A DNA stretch of 64,000 bases from Tetrahymena elliotti 4EA (GCA_000231825.2 JH720299.1:1200134-1264133); one strand, 5' to 3'. Positions 50,230 to 63,708 are shown, counted from the first letter of the stretch. Notes: a model not told the origin generated them from the letters alone. Numbers and translations: made by a program.

Positions 50230-53200
50230 ATGAGTAAAAAAAAGTATGAAGATTATTGCGAATTAAGAAATAACAATTCTTTACGAATTGATGAATTTTT
50301 ATATAATTCAATTAAAAATTATAGCAAGAATAGATATGAGGAAATTAAGATAAAACCATAAAAGTTTGAATAAATGATGAGCGACTTTGCAAATTAAGAA
50401 TTAAAAGATGTATTATATTTTAAAAAGGAGATTGATATTTTTTCTCTTTAAGGTAAAAAATTAGAATAATTATAGACATATTTAAGAGAAGTAGTAGATA
50501 ATTAATTTAAAGCTCTACAAACTATGGAAAAATATAATTAGTAGGATAAGTTTGAAGAGTATATCGAAAAGTATTATTAAGAATTAATGAAAAAAAAAAA
50601 CTGTGAAGATATGGAATCTTTAAAGTCGAAATTAGCCAAAACATATGAATATGAGTATTTAATTTTATTTGATGAATAATGGAAAAAAAACTTTGTTGAA
50701 CTTGTTAAAGAATATTAAGGTATTCGAGACTTTAACGATGAAATGAATCAAATTTAAATGGAAATTAAAGTTACTTTTAAGTCAAAAGAGGCAAGAGAAA
50801 AGTTTGATAGCTTATGTACTAAGCTGATAGAATAAAAACATAAGATACTTATGCAATAGAACTCTTAATCTAAAAATAATAAAATAGAAACTCTTAAAAT
50901 GATATTTTCTAATTTTGTTATATTTAGACATACAAATGTGTAAAAATAATTTTATAAGTCTCAACTTTAAAATTTACTTGACCTGAGTGTATTCACTCCA
51001 GATATAATTAACAAAGAAGATTACAGCTTAGTGACTTATTAATAAAACCCATATGTTTTATTACCTGAAGATCTTAATATTCAGCTTATTGATTAAAATA
51101 AGAATTCTTCCATTTTAGTAAAATCAATTAAATATGCTATTTCAGAAGATAATTATGACTGTATAAGTTATGAAGAGAAAGAATAGTACAACAAATAGCT
51201 TTAAAATTAAGAATAGAACAGATTCTAAAAATTAGAGTATTTTATGACTTACTTTTATCACTATAAAGAAGCTGATGGAGAAGATTAGCTATCTAGATAT
51301 GCATTTGTTCCAGAATAAGTATTAGATAAGGGTGTCTTGTAAATGTAAGAATCTTGTTTCGGGTTAGAAGGATTTCTCTAAAACAATCAAATGAAGTCAC
51401 TCCTTGAAGAATTTAAGAATCCCCTCAGATTTTATGAGTGTAAGGGGCCTTTGATTTATGGACCACCAGGAACTGGTAAAACATTTATCATATAAAAGAT
51501 GATTAAGAACTTTTAAATCCACTTGATCTTTGATGGTAATAGTTCTACTTTTTAAACCTCTCTTTAAGGATAAGGATCAAGATTACTTACCATTTACTTT
51601 AATCGAGCTAGAGCTATACCATGGTAATTTCGATTCCATAAAATAAATGTATCTTTATTTAAATTAAAAAATTCATAGGTAGCCTTGTGCAGCACATATT
51701 GGTGAAATAGAATAGCTAGTAAAAAAAAAAGATGAAGGCGGGGGAGGATCTTCTGAAGTGCTAAATAAGCTCTTAGAATTAACTGATGGAACAGAAACTG
51801 TGGGAAATGTTAAGATATTTAGTACAACAAACCATGTAGAAATGATAGAAGAAGCCATTTTAAGCAGATTTAGATAGGTTTATTTAGGTAAGTCTAATAC
51901 ACCTCTTAGAAGAGATTGGATTGTGTGGTATTTGATGCAGATCAAAAATCAAAGTGAAGAAGATTTTAAGAAAGTAATGGAGGGATTCTTTTCTGATGTT
52001 CAAAATTTTATGAAATTAACTCATAGTGAACAAGAAGATAAATTAAAAGTAGCAATAGCAGATATTGTCAGCTACACTGTTAATTTTAGCACTAGATAGC
52101 TTAAAGCTCTAATGTCAAATATTACTTCTAAGATTTTATTTGGGTAACTTACCCATAAGAGTTTACCAGAATAAAAGTTAAAATTTATTTTGGATTTCTG
52201 TAAGTCATTAGGAGAGGATAATTTTATGTTTGGAAATAAGAGCCTACCTCAAATTATATTTGATTGTTCAAACTAGAAACCTTCTGAATTTATAAGCTTA
52301 CTGTTATAGGAAAAAAAATCAATCTAAAAAAAAGATGGTTAAGATGGTTTTTAAAAATAGGAAGATTCATAATTTGATGAATTGAATGAATATGAAGTGG
52401 AGTAATATAATGATGAGGATTATGATTTTTCAAAAATCGTTTTTATAGATTAATCTACTTGCTAAAATGAAAAGGTAAACATTCTAATGTAAAAGTAAAG
52501 GATCACAGAAAAAATAAACCTGTACAATAAAGTTGAAGATATGTACTATTTATTAGAAATCCTTGTTGAAAGTAATTTAAAATTAAGTTAAATTGAAGCA
52601 GAATTTAAAGATTAATATAAATGTATTAATACATTTGATAAGCTTATTTCTTCTTAGCATGAAAACATAAAAGAAAGTAATTTTTACAAACTTTATGGAT
52701 AGAAAAAAAAGGCCAAGATACTGCCATAAGGTATATTAGTTAATAAATTATTTAATTTGATAAATTTTTATCATTTTATATTAAAGGGATTGAAGAATTT
52801 CTGGAAAAAATATTGAAAATTAATTAAAAAAGTAGTTAATATGTGTAAACAAATAATATAAATTCTGAAGAGTAGGAAATTCCTAGTCAGATCAAAACAG
52901 AAATTCCTAAATTTTATAAAGAAATTAAAAAGTTAGTAGAAGTAATCAAAAAATTAACAAAAAGAGTGGAAGAAGATATTGAAAATTATAAGAATTTGTA
53001 GAACTATGAGGAAAAACTAAATCTTGTCAAAACTATTTTATAAAGCGACAAAGAAATCGATTTATAAAAGCTCTTAACAATTTACAAAACGTTTGTTGAT
53101 GAATAAATGAAAAAAATATCTGAGTAGCTGAAGAAAATAATTTAATTAGATCAGCTTGATTATATGAATGTAAAAGAAATAGTTTCATCAAAAAAATTTT

Positions 53201-54379
53201 TTAAATTACAATTCTGTAGCTTACGTGATTCGAGTTATGATCACATCCTTTTGCTTCTGGCTGAATTTATTAAGAATGGAGTAACAAATTAATTTTAGGA
53301 TATTTATTTAATTGTTTCATACATATTAAATACAAAAGGATTTTTCAAAAGTAGATATGGTAGATTATCATTCATGTGAACGAAATAATGCTTTTAAAGA
53401 TATCAACTCTTTTAAAGATTACATATCTAATTTGACAAAAGAAGGAAAAGAAGAAGAAAAATCATTAATTGTATACAAACTAGATGAAATATTAGATGTT
53501 ACAGAAGCAGAAGATGAATAGCTAGAAAAAGATAAAAAATAAATGGCAATTAAAATATTCTAAACTATTAATGTAGATACAGCTAATTCTAATATGTGGT
53601 CTGTATTTATAGCTAAGAATTAAAATGTTATTGATCTATTTTATAACACAGTTACATATTGGCCTAAATAGAGTATGAAGGGCAAGTAGAACTAAATTTA
53701 ACAAGAATAACTTAAATTAAATGAATGTAAGATTTGCAATAAAAATTTTAAAGAATGTGATGAAGAAGATAAATGTAAAGAACACACTAGCAACTTATTT
53801 TTTATTGAAAAAAATACTGAAAAATACAAAAAAGTAATTAATTATTTTAAAAACAAATAATAAAAAAAATAAAATCATGTTTATAAGTTTGAAGGAGATT
53901 GGTATGGAAAGTATATGGAAGAATATTACAAAAGACAAAGACATGCAAATGAGCACAAAAATAATTTTTAGACTACTAACTCAACATTTAGTGGTAATAA
54001 ATTTATAGAAAAAGGTTGCCAATACTGTGATAATTAACAAGAATTGAAGAAGGAAAGTTACAGTTAGATTATTTATGAATTTAATGAGCCATCTTTTAAT
54101 ATTTTGAAATCAAATTAGATTATTCCACCATATTATAATTATCATTAATTAATTTACTTAGAAAAACCTATTTCAAAGTAGGAAGCTAAAAAACTAATAG
54201 AGTAGGAATAGTTTTACCCAAATCATTTCAAGAGAATGTGCTGCTAAGGTGATTACGATAAAGAGGAATGTAATCCACACAAACATTAAAAGAAAGAAGA
54301 TGCCACAAATGAAAAAATTTAGTAAGAAATTTAGTATTTCATCAAAAAATTAATTGAAATTGAAGATAATAAAAAATGA
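50230..54379 (+). CDS. Gene D', unit 2: large AAA+ protein with atypical Walker B and Cys-rich tail
   Basis: Spliced CDS of 1,309 codons with introns at 51624-51678, 52731-52786, 53281-53338 and 53834-53887. The total length equals that of gene D. The fourth intron is a multiple of three with no TGA, so it could also be retained; its splice sites align with those in gene D, where removal is needed to keep the frame. The AAA+ module has GPPGTGKT (411-418), CAAHIGEIEQL with Gly473-Glu474 in the Walker B position, LLELTDG, the sensor-1 motif STTNH and SRFR. The Cys/His-rich tail has CKICNKNFKEC, GCQYC, MCCQGDY and CNPHKHQ. The Walker B change without loss of the other ATPase motifs suggests altered rather than abolished ATP use. 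Confidence 0.85.
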
Positions 54380-54851
54380 AAATCCAATTAATCAATAAAT
54401 TGTAAAATATTATTACTTTCAAAATAATGTCCAAAAAAAAAATAATTCCAAATTCATGATATTTTTTTATATTTCAAGAGTATTTCTTTGTTATTTAATT
54501 AAGCTTAAACATAATCTAGTGAAATTATTTTAATTTTGATTATTAAAAAAATTGTTAAAATTTTTATTTTTTAAAAATTTTAGTATTTCTTAATGATTTT
54601 CCTTTAGTTTTTTCAACCATCCTTTCTTTTTAAAATATTAAGTGAAAAAAATTAAATTCAGAAAAATATAAAAAGAAAATAAATTAAACATAAAAGCTAA
54701 AACCTATTAATTTATTTTTAAAACAAAATTGCTCTTGAAAAAAAATATAAAACAACTGTATTTTTTCAATAAAATATTTATTAAGAAACAAATTAATCAA
54801 TGAGAAATTGAATTATATTTGATAATTAATAATATTGACGTTGGATATGAA

Positions 54852-55895
54852 TCAATTTTTTATTGGAGCATATGAAATCCTCTAATTATTAATAGATTAA
54901 ACAGATATCTTTTATTGAAGATTAATTATGTTCAATCTTTAGTCTAAAATATTTTCCTTATTGAATCTTAGTTCATTCATATTTTATTCAATTTTCCTTT
55001 CGTTTTATTGAATTTTAAGGATGGCAGATAAATAATTTTTATTTTCTTCAACTTTCTTTTTTCCAAGAACAGAAATATTTTCTGCCAATATCTTTTAATT
55101 TTCTTATTAAGATTGTAGATCATTTTTAGTATTCCCTAACTATTCTTAAAAATTGGCAAGACTTTTTTCTTTGTTTTTAATATCTATTTTGAATTAGGTT
55201 AGATTTTCTTTTGAGTTTTTATTAACTTACCTTAACTCTTTCAAACTTAATTATAAGCTAATTTGATTTACTGTTGCATCTTTCTTCCTTTTATCTATTA
55301 ATTATCGTTGTTTCTTCTACTTTTCTATCTCTTTTATTAGTTTTTCCTATTCTTGTAATTTTCTATTTTCATCCATCAAGCTTTCTTTAGAATAGCCTCC
55401 CATCATCGAATTAATTGTCTTTTGTAAGTCTTACAATTTTAATTGCAAACTTTCAATTTCCATTTCTTTATCTTCTAATTTCTGTTCGCATTACTCAATT
55501 TCATTCTGATATTTTTGATCTTCAGATTCTTTTTTCTAAATTTCTTTATCTTAATCTTTTATTTTTATATCTAAATCCTTTTCTTTGTCTTTCTATATTG
55601 CAAGATCCACATCAAGATTATTTGCAAGTTATTCAAGCTAATTTAAATGATTTTTTGTCTTTTCAATATATTCTAATAGTGTTTAGTATTTGTCTTTCTC
55701 ATTAATTAGATCTATTTCAATAGTATCAATGTTTGTTTAAGCTTCTAATTAGTTTTTATAAGACTCGTCAATCTCTGAATAGTATGTCGAAATATCTCCT
55801 TCTGCTTTATCTAGTTTCATTTATGCTTCTTCAAGTCTTTGCTACTCTTCTTAAACTCTTTTATTAAGATTTTGATCTTGTTGTTATTCACTCAT
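54852..55895 (-). CDS. Convergent coiled-coil protein, unit 2
   Basis: A 348-codon minus-strand frame starting MSEQQQDQNLNKRV, with its stop at 54852-54854, immediately downstream of and convergent with gene D'. It is the partner of 15020-16057: the same start, the same Glu/Gln/Lys/Leu coiled coil, the same ENISVLGKKK segment and a matching C-terminus (NLQQKIS in both). It is two codons longer. No membrane or catalytic motif is visible. The spacer 54380-54851 contains nothing I recognise. Confidence 0.85.
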
Positions 55896-56214
55896 TTTTA
55901 TTAATTAATTAACTAATGTGTTATTCTTTAGATTGTTAAAATCTTTGAAGTAATTAATTTAATCAGTTCTTCTTTTATGTTTTTATGTGAGTAATCTACC
56001 TTTATTCCAAAAGGAGATTTTAAAAAAATAAAATTCTTTTAATCTTCAATTAATTAGAATATTTATAGAGATATTTAAATAGAAAAAGAAAGGAAAGAAA
56101 AGATAAAATCATTTACTGCAAAATAAACAACATTTAAATTCAATCTTATATTTATAAACTAACTAAATGATTTATGACTTCTCAAATTTTGAATATCAAA
56201 AGTTTGGTTTTTAA

Positions 56215-56425
56215 AAGCTATTGAGAAACAAGTATTTAATAAAATACTTTTATTTTTCTGAAAACATTGATATGTTTTTTTCAAAAAATATTAAATATTT
56301 ATAATGTTTTTTAAGTTATTAATCTAAACAACTACTAGAAAAATATTGATTAAAAATCAGTTAAAAAGACACTTTTTAGATGGAAGGGACATATCTGAGC
56401 TTTTTTAAGTAAGGAGGCCTAAATA
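56215..56425. repeat. Fourth copy of the intergenic module
   Basis: The stretch AAAATACTTTTATTTTTCTG, then a TTAAATATTTATAATGTTTT block, AGACACTTTTTAGATGGAAG and GGACATATCTGAGCTTTT repeats the order of blocks found at 770-960 and 43895-44095. Here it follows the coiled-coil gene, and no SecA-type or A-type gene adjoins on its right. It probably marks the end of an earlier tandem unit. The stretch 56426-57013 contains nothing recognisable. Confidence 0.5.
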
Positions 56426-57013
56426 TTCTATTAAAAAATGAAGGATTTTTTGAGCTAAATTTATTATCTAAAATTATTTTGTTGTGTTGATGTGATTAAC
56501 TTATGTGTACAGGTGCTATTTTCATATTTTAATTTGAAACAACTTTATTGCTAAAGCAAGCGCATCATTATACTGGCTGTGTAGTGTGTTGAGAGTGAAT
56601 ATTTAAAAAACAATTCAATAGTATATACTAAATAAAAATTCATAAAAATATAGGGAGAGAATTAAAATAAAAAAAATAAATTTTATTCTGAGTTTTTAAA
56701 TAAATATTTAAATTTTTGTGATTTTGATTGAAACTTTTTATTTTGAAACAAAAAAAAGTTGAGTAAAATTTAGATTATTTGATAATTAAATATTATTTTA
56801 TTTGAAAATATTCAAACAAGATATTTAATAAATTAATTTACTTAAATTATTAAAATAATAGAGTTTGTTTTCTCTCCAAAATAAATGCAAATGTAATAAA
56901 TTGAAACATAAAATACAGTTATTCAGTGTTTTTTATCCTGATTATTTTGATTGAGAAAAGTATGCACGTATCTATATATGGATTGATTGATTGCAAAATT
57001 ATTTTGGATAAAA

Positions 57014-59800
57014 TCAATCTGAAAGATCAATTAATTCTTATTCAAAAGAAATATCTTATTAATCATTTCCATCAGCTAGATCTTCTTTTTTAATAGATAT
57101 TTCTTTGATAATAAATCTTTTACTTTATTTCAAAATATTAAGTGATTGCTTTATTAGATCTTCTTATTCCATTTTAGAATGACACTTATAACATTTAATA
57201 TATTTTTATGATTTATTTATTGGTTTTGTTCTCCTTGCAAGGTATAAGGGCTTTTTTTACTAATTTAGATTGTCTTAAACAATTTCCTCTTCAACTTCTT
57301 CTTCTTCATTTAATTCCTTGTCTTGCATCTATCTTTACATCTTAGCTAGCTTTTTCCATTATATTTTCCTATGCTATCCATTTTTTTTTAGAGGTTGAGT
57401 TAAATAAAGTTAATTAATTAATTATTATTATTCATCTATTTCATTTTTTGATAAAATTTCTTTATTATTTGATCCTAATGCTTTCGAATTACTTTTTAAT
57501 TTTTATTACTTTTCTTATTATTTATTTTTTTAGTTGTTTGGAAATTCTTCTTCAATAATCTATTATTTTTATTACTGTTCTTACTATTTAAATACTAATT
57601 TTTTGTTATTTTCACCATTTTATTAAGTATCTTGCATCAATTTTTTCAACTTAGCAAGCTATTTCCATTAAATTTTCTTAGGTTCTCCATTTTTTTTAAA
57701 AGATTGACTTAAATTAAATTATTGAATACATTACTTTTATTATTCAAAAACTTCATTTTTTAATTAAACATTTTAACCATTTGATTCTAATTGTTTAAGA
57801 TCACTTTATGTAATTTATTTTTATAAATACTTTTATTCTTCATTTATTGAGTTAGTTGGAAATTTTTCTTCAATACTACTTTATTTTTATGTGAATTATT
57901 ATTTCTGTTTAGCTTCTTCTAAAAAACTATTTTATTATGCTTCTTGCATTTCTCTTTTCATTTTTGCAAGCTTTTTCCATTATATTTTTCTAGGCTCTCC
58001 ATTTTTTTTAATAGGTTGATTTTAATTAATAATCTATTCTTATTATTCATCTATTTCATTTTTTAATTAGACTTCTTGATCATTTACTTTGGATCCAGTT
58101 AGATCATTTTATTATTCTTATTAATCCTATACTTATTCCTTTATTTAGTTTTTAGGAAATTCTTCTTAAATTATTTTTTATTTTTGTTAGAATTTTTGCT
58201 ATTCAGCTTCTTCTTATAGATATAATTCTTATGTTTTATTATCTTCACTATTTTACTATGTTCCTTGCATCTCTTTTTTCATTTTAGCTAGCTTTTTCCA
58301 CTATATTTTTCTAGGCTCTCCATTTTTTTTTAAAGGTTGATTTAAATTGAGTTAATTAATTATCTATTCCTATTATTAATTTTTTGATAAGGCTTCTTAA
58401 TTACTTACTTCTAACTTACTATTATCATTTTATAAAGCTTTTATTTATTTTTCTTAATATTCTACATTCATTTCATTATTAAGATATTTTTCTCCAAGAA
58501 TGTTTTCTTTTTATTAGATTTATGACTATTGAACTTCTTCTAATATATTTGATTCTTATGTTTTATTATTTTAACTATTTCGTTATTCTTATTGCATCTC
58601 TCTTTTCATTTTAGCTAGCCTCTTCCATTAAATTTTCTTGGTTTTTCCATTTTTCTGAATAGATTTAGCTGAATTGAGTTATTTAACTTACTATTTTTAT
58701 TATTGATCTATTTAATTTTTAGTTTAGACTTCTAAATCACTGACTTCCGTTTCATTATGATTTTTTTATAATACATCTTTTTATTCTTCCTATAATTCTT
58801 CCTTTGTTTAGTTCTTAGGAAATTCTTGTTAAATTATATTTTATTTTTCCTGTTGTTGTTATTCAACTTCTTTTAATTGATTTAATTCTTATACTTGACT
58901 ATTTTCACTATTTTACTAAGCTTCTTACATCTCTCTTTTCATTTTGGCTAGCTATTTCCATTAAATATTTTTGGGTTTTTCATTTTTGTTAATAGATTGG
59001 GTTAAATCGAGGGAATTAATTTCATAATTTTCTTTTTTTGATTAGACTTCTTAATTAATTTCATCTTTTTCATTATGATCATTTTACAGTACTTATATTT
59101 ATTACTCCTATGATTATTCCTTCTTTTGGTTATTTGAAAACTCCTCTTATAATTAACTAATTAGGTGTATTAATTAACTATCAATTTAATTGCAAAAGCC
59201 TTAATCTATCAGTATTTTTGCTAGCTTTTTCCATTGCATTTTTTTTAATTAACCATTTTTTTTAAGAGGTTGTTAATTTAATAAATTAGTTAGATACTTT
59301 TTAATTTCTTTAGAATTAATAATTTATTATTCATTTAATTAGTCACATTACTATTTAGCTGATTCTTCTGATTACTAAATTTCTGGATTTTCAATATTCA
59401 TTTAATTATCAAATGCTTTTTAAGTTTATTTATCTTAAGTAGCCTCTTTGATGAACTACTATTATATATTTGAAGATAACTCTTGATTCTAGATAGCCAT
59501 ATCTTCAATATTTTTATCCTTTAAAGATTACTTTCTATTCTTTTAATTGGATTTTTTAGCTCTTGTTCTTCTTTTTTTTGGCTTATATTCCTCATCTTTA
59601 TAGCTTCTAGATTGATCACTATATGAAGTATTTTCATCTTCTATCTCTTTGCTTTCTTCATCTAACTATTCAACCTTTTCATTAACTTCTTCTTTTAATT
59701 ATTTTTCCTCATCAATAACTTCATTCTTTAATTTATTAAAATTGAATAAATCTAATGAAAATATTTATTTTTTATTTTAAATAATCAATTTATCTTTAAC
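57014..59800 (-). CDS. Protein with seven roughly 105-residue repeats carrying a basic core
   Basis: The minus strand is open from 59800 to TG​A at 57014-57016. The first in-frame ATG is at 59498-59500, but coding-looking sequence starts upstream (acidic EEVNEKVEQLDEESKEIE, then basic KPKKRRTRAKKSNQ), so a 5' exon is probably missing from this call. Seven repeats spaced about 270-330 bp each contain a core like KKNGEPRKIQWKKLAKMKRE followed by an acidic, Gln/Asn-rich spacer ending in QxFPKN. Core positions are near 57351, 57661, 57971, 58291, 58621, 58951 and 59221. The C-terminus has CYKCHSKM. The basic cores and the PRK motif, loosely like an AT-hook flank, suggest a nucleic-acid or chromatin-binding protein; this is inference. 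I recognise no family. Confidence 0.7.
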
Positions 59801-60001
59801 TCAATATTTTATGATTAATACTCCATTTTTCTTATCTTAAATTTTATCTTTAAAACCAATTAATCTTCAGTGAAATGTTTTTTTATTGTTAAAATATAAT
59901 CAATTTTATTTTTAAAAAAGTTAATTCTTAATCTATTCGCAATATTTTAGATAAAACAATCTATTTATCTTTAATAAAAAATAGCTTCTTTTTTATGCTT
60001 T

Positions 60002-61597
60002 TCATTTATTTTTCTATTAAAATTAAAAAAATTTTTTCTTCAGACCATTGGTGAAAATTATGATAATGAATTGAAGACCGCTTCTCTTAAATTATTTATT
60101 TAACTAAAATAAAAAATTATTTGGCATTTAATAAGATATTAAGATGGCTTCTGAATAAATGATCACGATACTCAATTAAATTTTAAAAAGTAAATATAAA
60201 TGAATAATGAGAAGCTAATTCGATTTTTTTATTGAAGGAATGTATTTCTTTCTAAACAACTAATTGGGCATGATGTTTATTTTGAAATATGTATTGGAAA
60301 TTTTAGCATTTTATATCCACTTATAGATTGAGAAAACTTTAGAATATTGATTTTATTTAGTAATCATTTGATAAATAGCAAAAATTTTGATTTTGATTGA
60401 TTGCTTTTGTTTAAATGAAGAAAAAGTGAATTTTTTTACTTTTGATGGATTTTGATTAGATTAGGTCATATTATTTTCTATTTTTTATTATTTAAAATAA
60501 GACTTTAAGATATTATAATCCATATTAGATGACTTTCTAATACGTAATAAATAAGAAGCTGTTTTTAGATCTTCTTCAGTTAACTGTTCATATTTTGCTA
60601 ATTCCTTAATATCAAATAACTCTTTATTTTTTCTTCTTGTAATTCTTTTCCTTCTCATCTTTCTTTCTTCTTTGATTCTTCTAAAATCTTCTTCTGTTAG
60701 CAAGCCCTCCTTTAATAATTTCTTAATACGATATTTTTGCTTATTGATGTTACTGATTTTCTTCTTTTTTTCCTAGATGCAAACCTTTCTTTTCTTTCTT
60801 GCAAACATAGATACTTTTTCTCTAATATCTAATCTGTTTATATGGGCCAAATCTAAGTATTATTAGACCTATAATTCATATTCATCCTTCAGCTATTTGT
60901 AATCATTAACCACTGATACATCTTCTATAGTAATTTATTAATCACTCCACAATACTTTGTAGAATTTGTTATTTTTTTCAAACTTTTCTCCTATTATTAG
61001 TATAATCCTAGGCTAATCTATATTATTCTAAGACATCATTTGTCCATCTGCACTTTAAATTAAGTTCATAAAACTTCTACTCCTACCAATCTAATTTATT
61101 TCTGGTCCTGCTGCTCCTCCTATTTAATCTCCTAAAGAAATTTCATCCAAAATATTTTAGCTTTGATTGATAGACTTCTATGAATTGATTTCATACATAT
61201 CAGAAACCTAATTAAATAAAAAAATTAACAAATTCATTAAAAATAACTCAAATAATTCATTAAAATGGATTAATTCATCACTCAATTCTCAACTTAAGAC
61301 AAAAAAATCTGACTTAAAATAAAGTAGAGTATTTAATACTTATTTGCCAAGAATGGAAGACAAACTTTCGTCACTATCATCATAAAAGCTACTATCTTCC
61401 TCCTCTTCTTCTTCAACATCATCATCAATATCTTCATCTTCCAATTCCTCATGTTATTCTAATTTTTATTAATTTATTTCTTCTTCTATTCCTTCTGCCT
61501 TATTCAATTAAATCTCTCCATTTTACTCAAAAAAATCAAAAGGTTCTTCTTTTTAAACTTGTGTATTTGGTTAGACTTAATCTTAAAAATCGTTCAT
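60002..61597 (-). CDS. Hypothetical protein with acidic N-terminus and basic helical C-terminal half
   Basis: Two exons: 61340-61597 (ATG at 61595-61597) and 60002-61207, with a GT...AG intron at 61208-61339 joining codons in phase 0. Exon 1 is acidic (DEDIDDDVEEEEEEDSSFYD). Exon 2 has GGAAGPEINQIGRSRS and PRIILIIGEKFEKNNKFYKV followed by LWSDQQITIEDV, a stretch of strands vaguely like a small beta-barrel such as a chromodomain. Then come very basic helices (FARKKRKV, KEGLLTEEDFRRIKEERKMR, RKRITRRKNKELFD). Sequence after about 60480 looks low-complexity and less coding, yet the first TGA in frame is at 60002-60004, so the true C-terminus may involve another intron. A nuclear protein seems likely; the function is unknown. 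Confidence 0.6.
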
Positions 61598-62141
61598 TCG
61601 TTATTATACTAATTACTGATTTAGAGATGGAAAATATTTAATTAATTAATTAATTTTTGATATATTATGTAGTTAATAAAGATAGTTGCCACTTTTATAT
61701 TAAACATTACCTATTTCTTAGCAAATAACCAAATGGAAAAAATTTCAAATAAAAAAATAAATCAAATTTTCAAAATTTTTTTGTTTTATTAATTAAAATA
61801 TTTAAACAGATTGGTAAATTTCAAATTAATAATATCAATTTTTTAATTTTTTTTTATTGTGTTCACTTTTTGAAGTTTTTAAAATCCTCCATTAAATAAT
61901 AATCATCAATTTACTTATTAATTAGAGTTTTAAACAAGTCAAATTTTCATGAATATTTATTAAATTACATTTATTTTATTGTTTAAAAATCTACAATAGA
62001 ATAAATTAAAAAAATAAAATATTTATTTTTTAAAACTTATGTTAATAAATTTATAATTATGTAAATTTGTATATGACTGAAAATAAGGACTAATTTTCAA
62101 AGCTTGCATAAAATTTTGTTTCAACTTAACAACTACTCTAA
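61598..62141. other. Divergent intergenic spacer
   Basis: AT-rich spacer between the minus-strand gene starting at 61597 and the broken SET-domain gene at 62142. No frame or repeated module is recognised; it presumably holds the promoters of both. Confidence 0.45.
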
Positions 62142-63708
62142 ATGAAATCAAAGGAAGTAATCAAAAAGGAAATAGAATAATAGAGAGATTATATTTCGTA
62201 TAATACAACAAATCTTAAATAAACAGTGGCAGATTAAATTTCTTGAGCAAATAAATGTTCGTTGGAGATAGGAAAACTGAAAAAAATATACTTGCAAGAT
62301 TTAGTTCAAAATAAACCTATGGAAAAATCTGTGATATTTGTCAAGACATTTTGTAAGCCTAAGCAAGATGAATGCAGTAAACTTAGGAAAAGAGTAATCA
62401 TATTCATATAAGTCTTTACAACTAAGAAAAGTCTAATTGTGATTTAAAATATTTGGATTGAAAATACCCTTCAAATACTAGAATAGCAATATAAAATCCT
62501 TATTTAAAAATGAATGCTCTAGGACATGTTTCTTAGGAATGACAACCCAGAAAATATCTAATTATTAAATTAAGATTTAGATTAAATTACATAATAATTA
62601 AAAGAATACAATTCATTGAAATAAAAAGGCAATGATTTTTTTAACTAAAACAATACAAATAAGCAATAGAATTGTATGTGAAAGCTTTAGAGTTTGAATC
62701 TAGCAATGATGAAAAAGTAGTCGCTAACTCTAACATCTCTCAAGCTTTAATATGTCAAAACAAATATTAAATAGCTATTTAATATTTTGATAAAGCTCTT
62801 AATCAAAAACATCAAAAATCCCTCTTTAGGAAAACATTAGCTTTGATGTGATTGAATGATTTTGAAAAAGCTTTGAAAGTATTGCTATAAATTGAAAAGA
62901 ATAAAGATTGTTAAAAATATATAGAAGAGTGTGTATTTAAGATGGAAAAATAATAAAATGGATACAGTCAATAAGAAATAGCAGAAATCATTATGCAAAA
63001 GGATAGCTAAAAACTAGTAAATTTTGTAGGAAACATTGAATTAAGAAGAACAAATAACATGGGAAGAGGAGTTTTTGCAACAAAAAACATCAATAAAAAT
63101 GATGTAATTGCTATCTGTGAGCTTATATAATCAAAGAAGAACAAAGATGAATTAGTACTTGAGATAAACCCTAACTCAGTTTTAAATAAAGATAGTTAAT
63201 ACTTTACAAGAGAGTAGCTTATTATGGAAATGCAAGATAACTTCTACTTGAGAAAAGTTCTTTCAATCTCTACAGAGGTGATATTGGTACAGAGTATCCA
63301 ATCCCAAAAATAAAAGAAATTTTTACTAAAAAATATTACAAATAAGGAGAAAACTAGTTAATTTAACTTTCTGCTGAAGACATTGACAAAATAACAAATT
63401 TTAATACTTTTGGAGGCTAAAACAAAACTTCATTGATTATGCTTGCTAGTTTCTTCAATCATAATAAAATCAGCGATATTTAACTTATTAGTGTAGATGA
63501 TAAAGTAATCATAGTTTCCAAAAGAGACATTCTTAAAGATGAAGAAATATTTACAAGCTATGTAGACTACGCATACAAAGATCCAAAATAAATTACCTAA
63601 ATCCTAAAAAAATGGGGAATAACTGAAGAAAATGGAACTATTAACTAAATGCTAGAACATATTTACCTAACTAATTATTCTTGTAGAAAGTTATTTTAAT
63701 TAAATTGA
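62142..63708 (+). pseudogene. Broken TPR-SET (SMYD-like) protein gene
   Basis: Pieces of a SMYD-like protein appear in order but in shifting frames. Near 62330 the motif CDICQD may start a MYND-type zinc finger. At 62600-62830 a TPR segment reads KQKGNDFFNQ in one frame and QAIELYVKALEFE in another, then NKYQIAIQYFDKALNQKHQK. After an in-frame TGA at 62849-62851 the frame continues (LNDFEKALKVLLQIEK). The SET part has NNMGRGVFATKNINKNDVIA, then a frame change near 63270, then YRGDIGTEYP, LASFFNHN (in place of the usual NHSCxPN) and DEEIFTSYVDYAYKD, ending at TGA 63706-63708. At least two shifts plus a stop without fitting splice sites indicate a pseudogene, or assembly errors; transcript data would tell. 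Confidence 0.65.

Noticed and set aside
53834..53887. Treating the fourth intron of gene D' as coding
   Set aside because: It is open and a multiple of three, so coding is possible, but the matching stretch in gene D must be removed to keep the frame and both have aligned GTAATTA...AG borders.
62849..62851. In-frame TGA read as selenocysteine in the SET-domain gene
   Set aside because: The position is in a TPR-like helix with no catalytic role, other frameshifts are present, and no selenocysteine-insertion element was seen.
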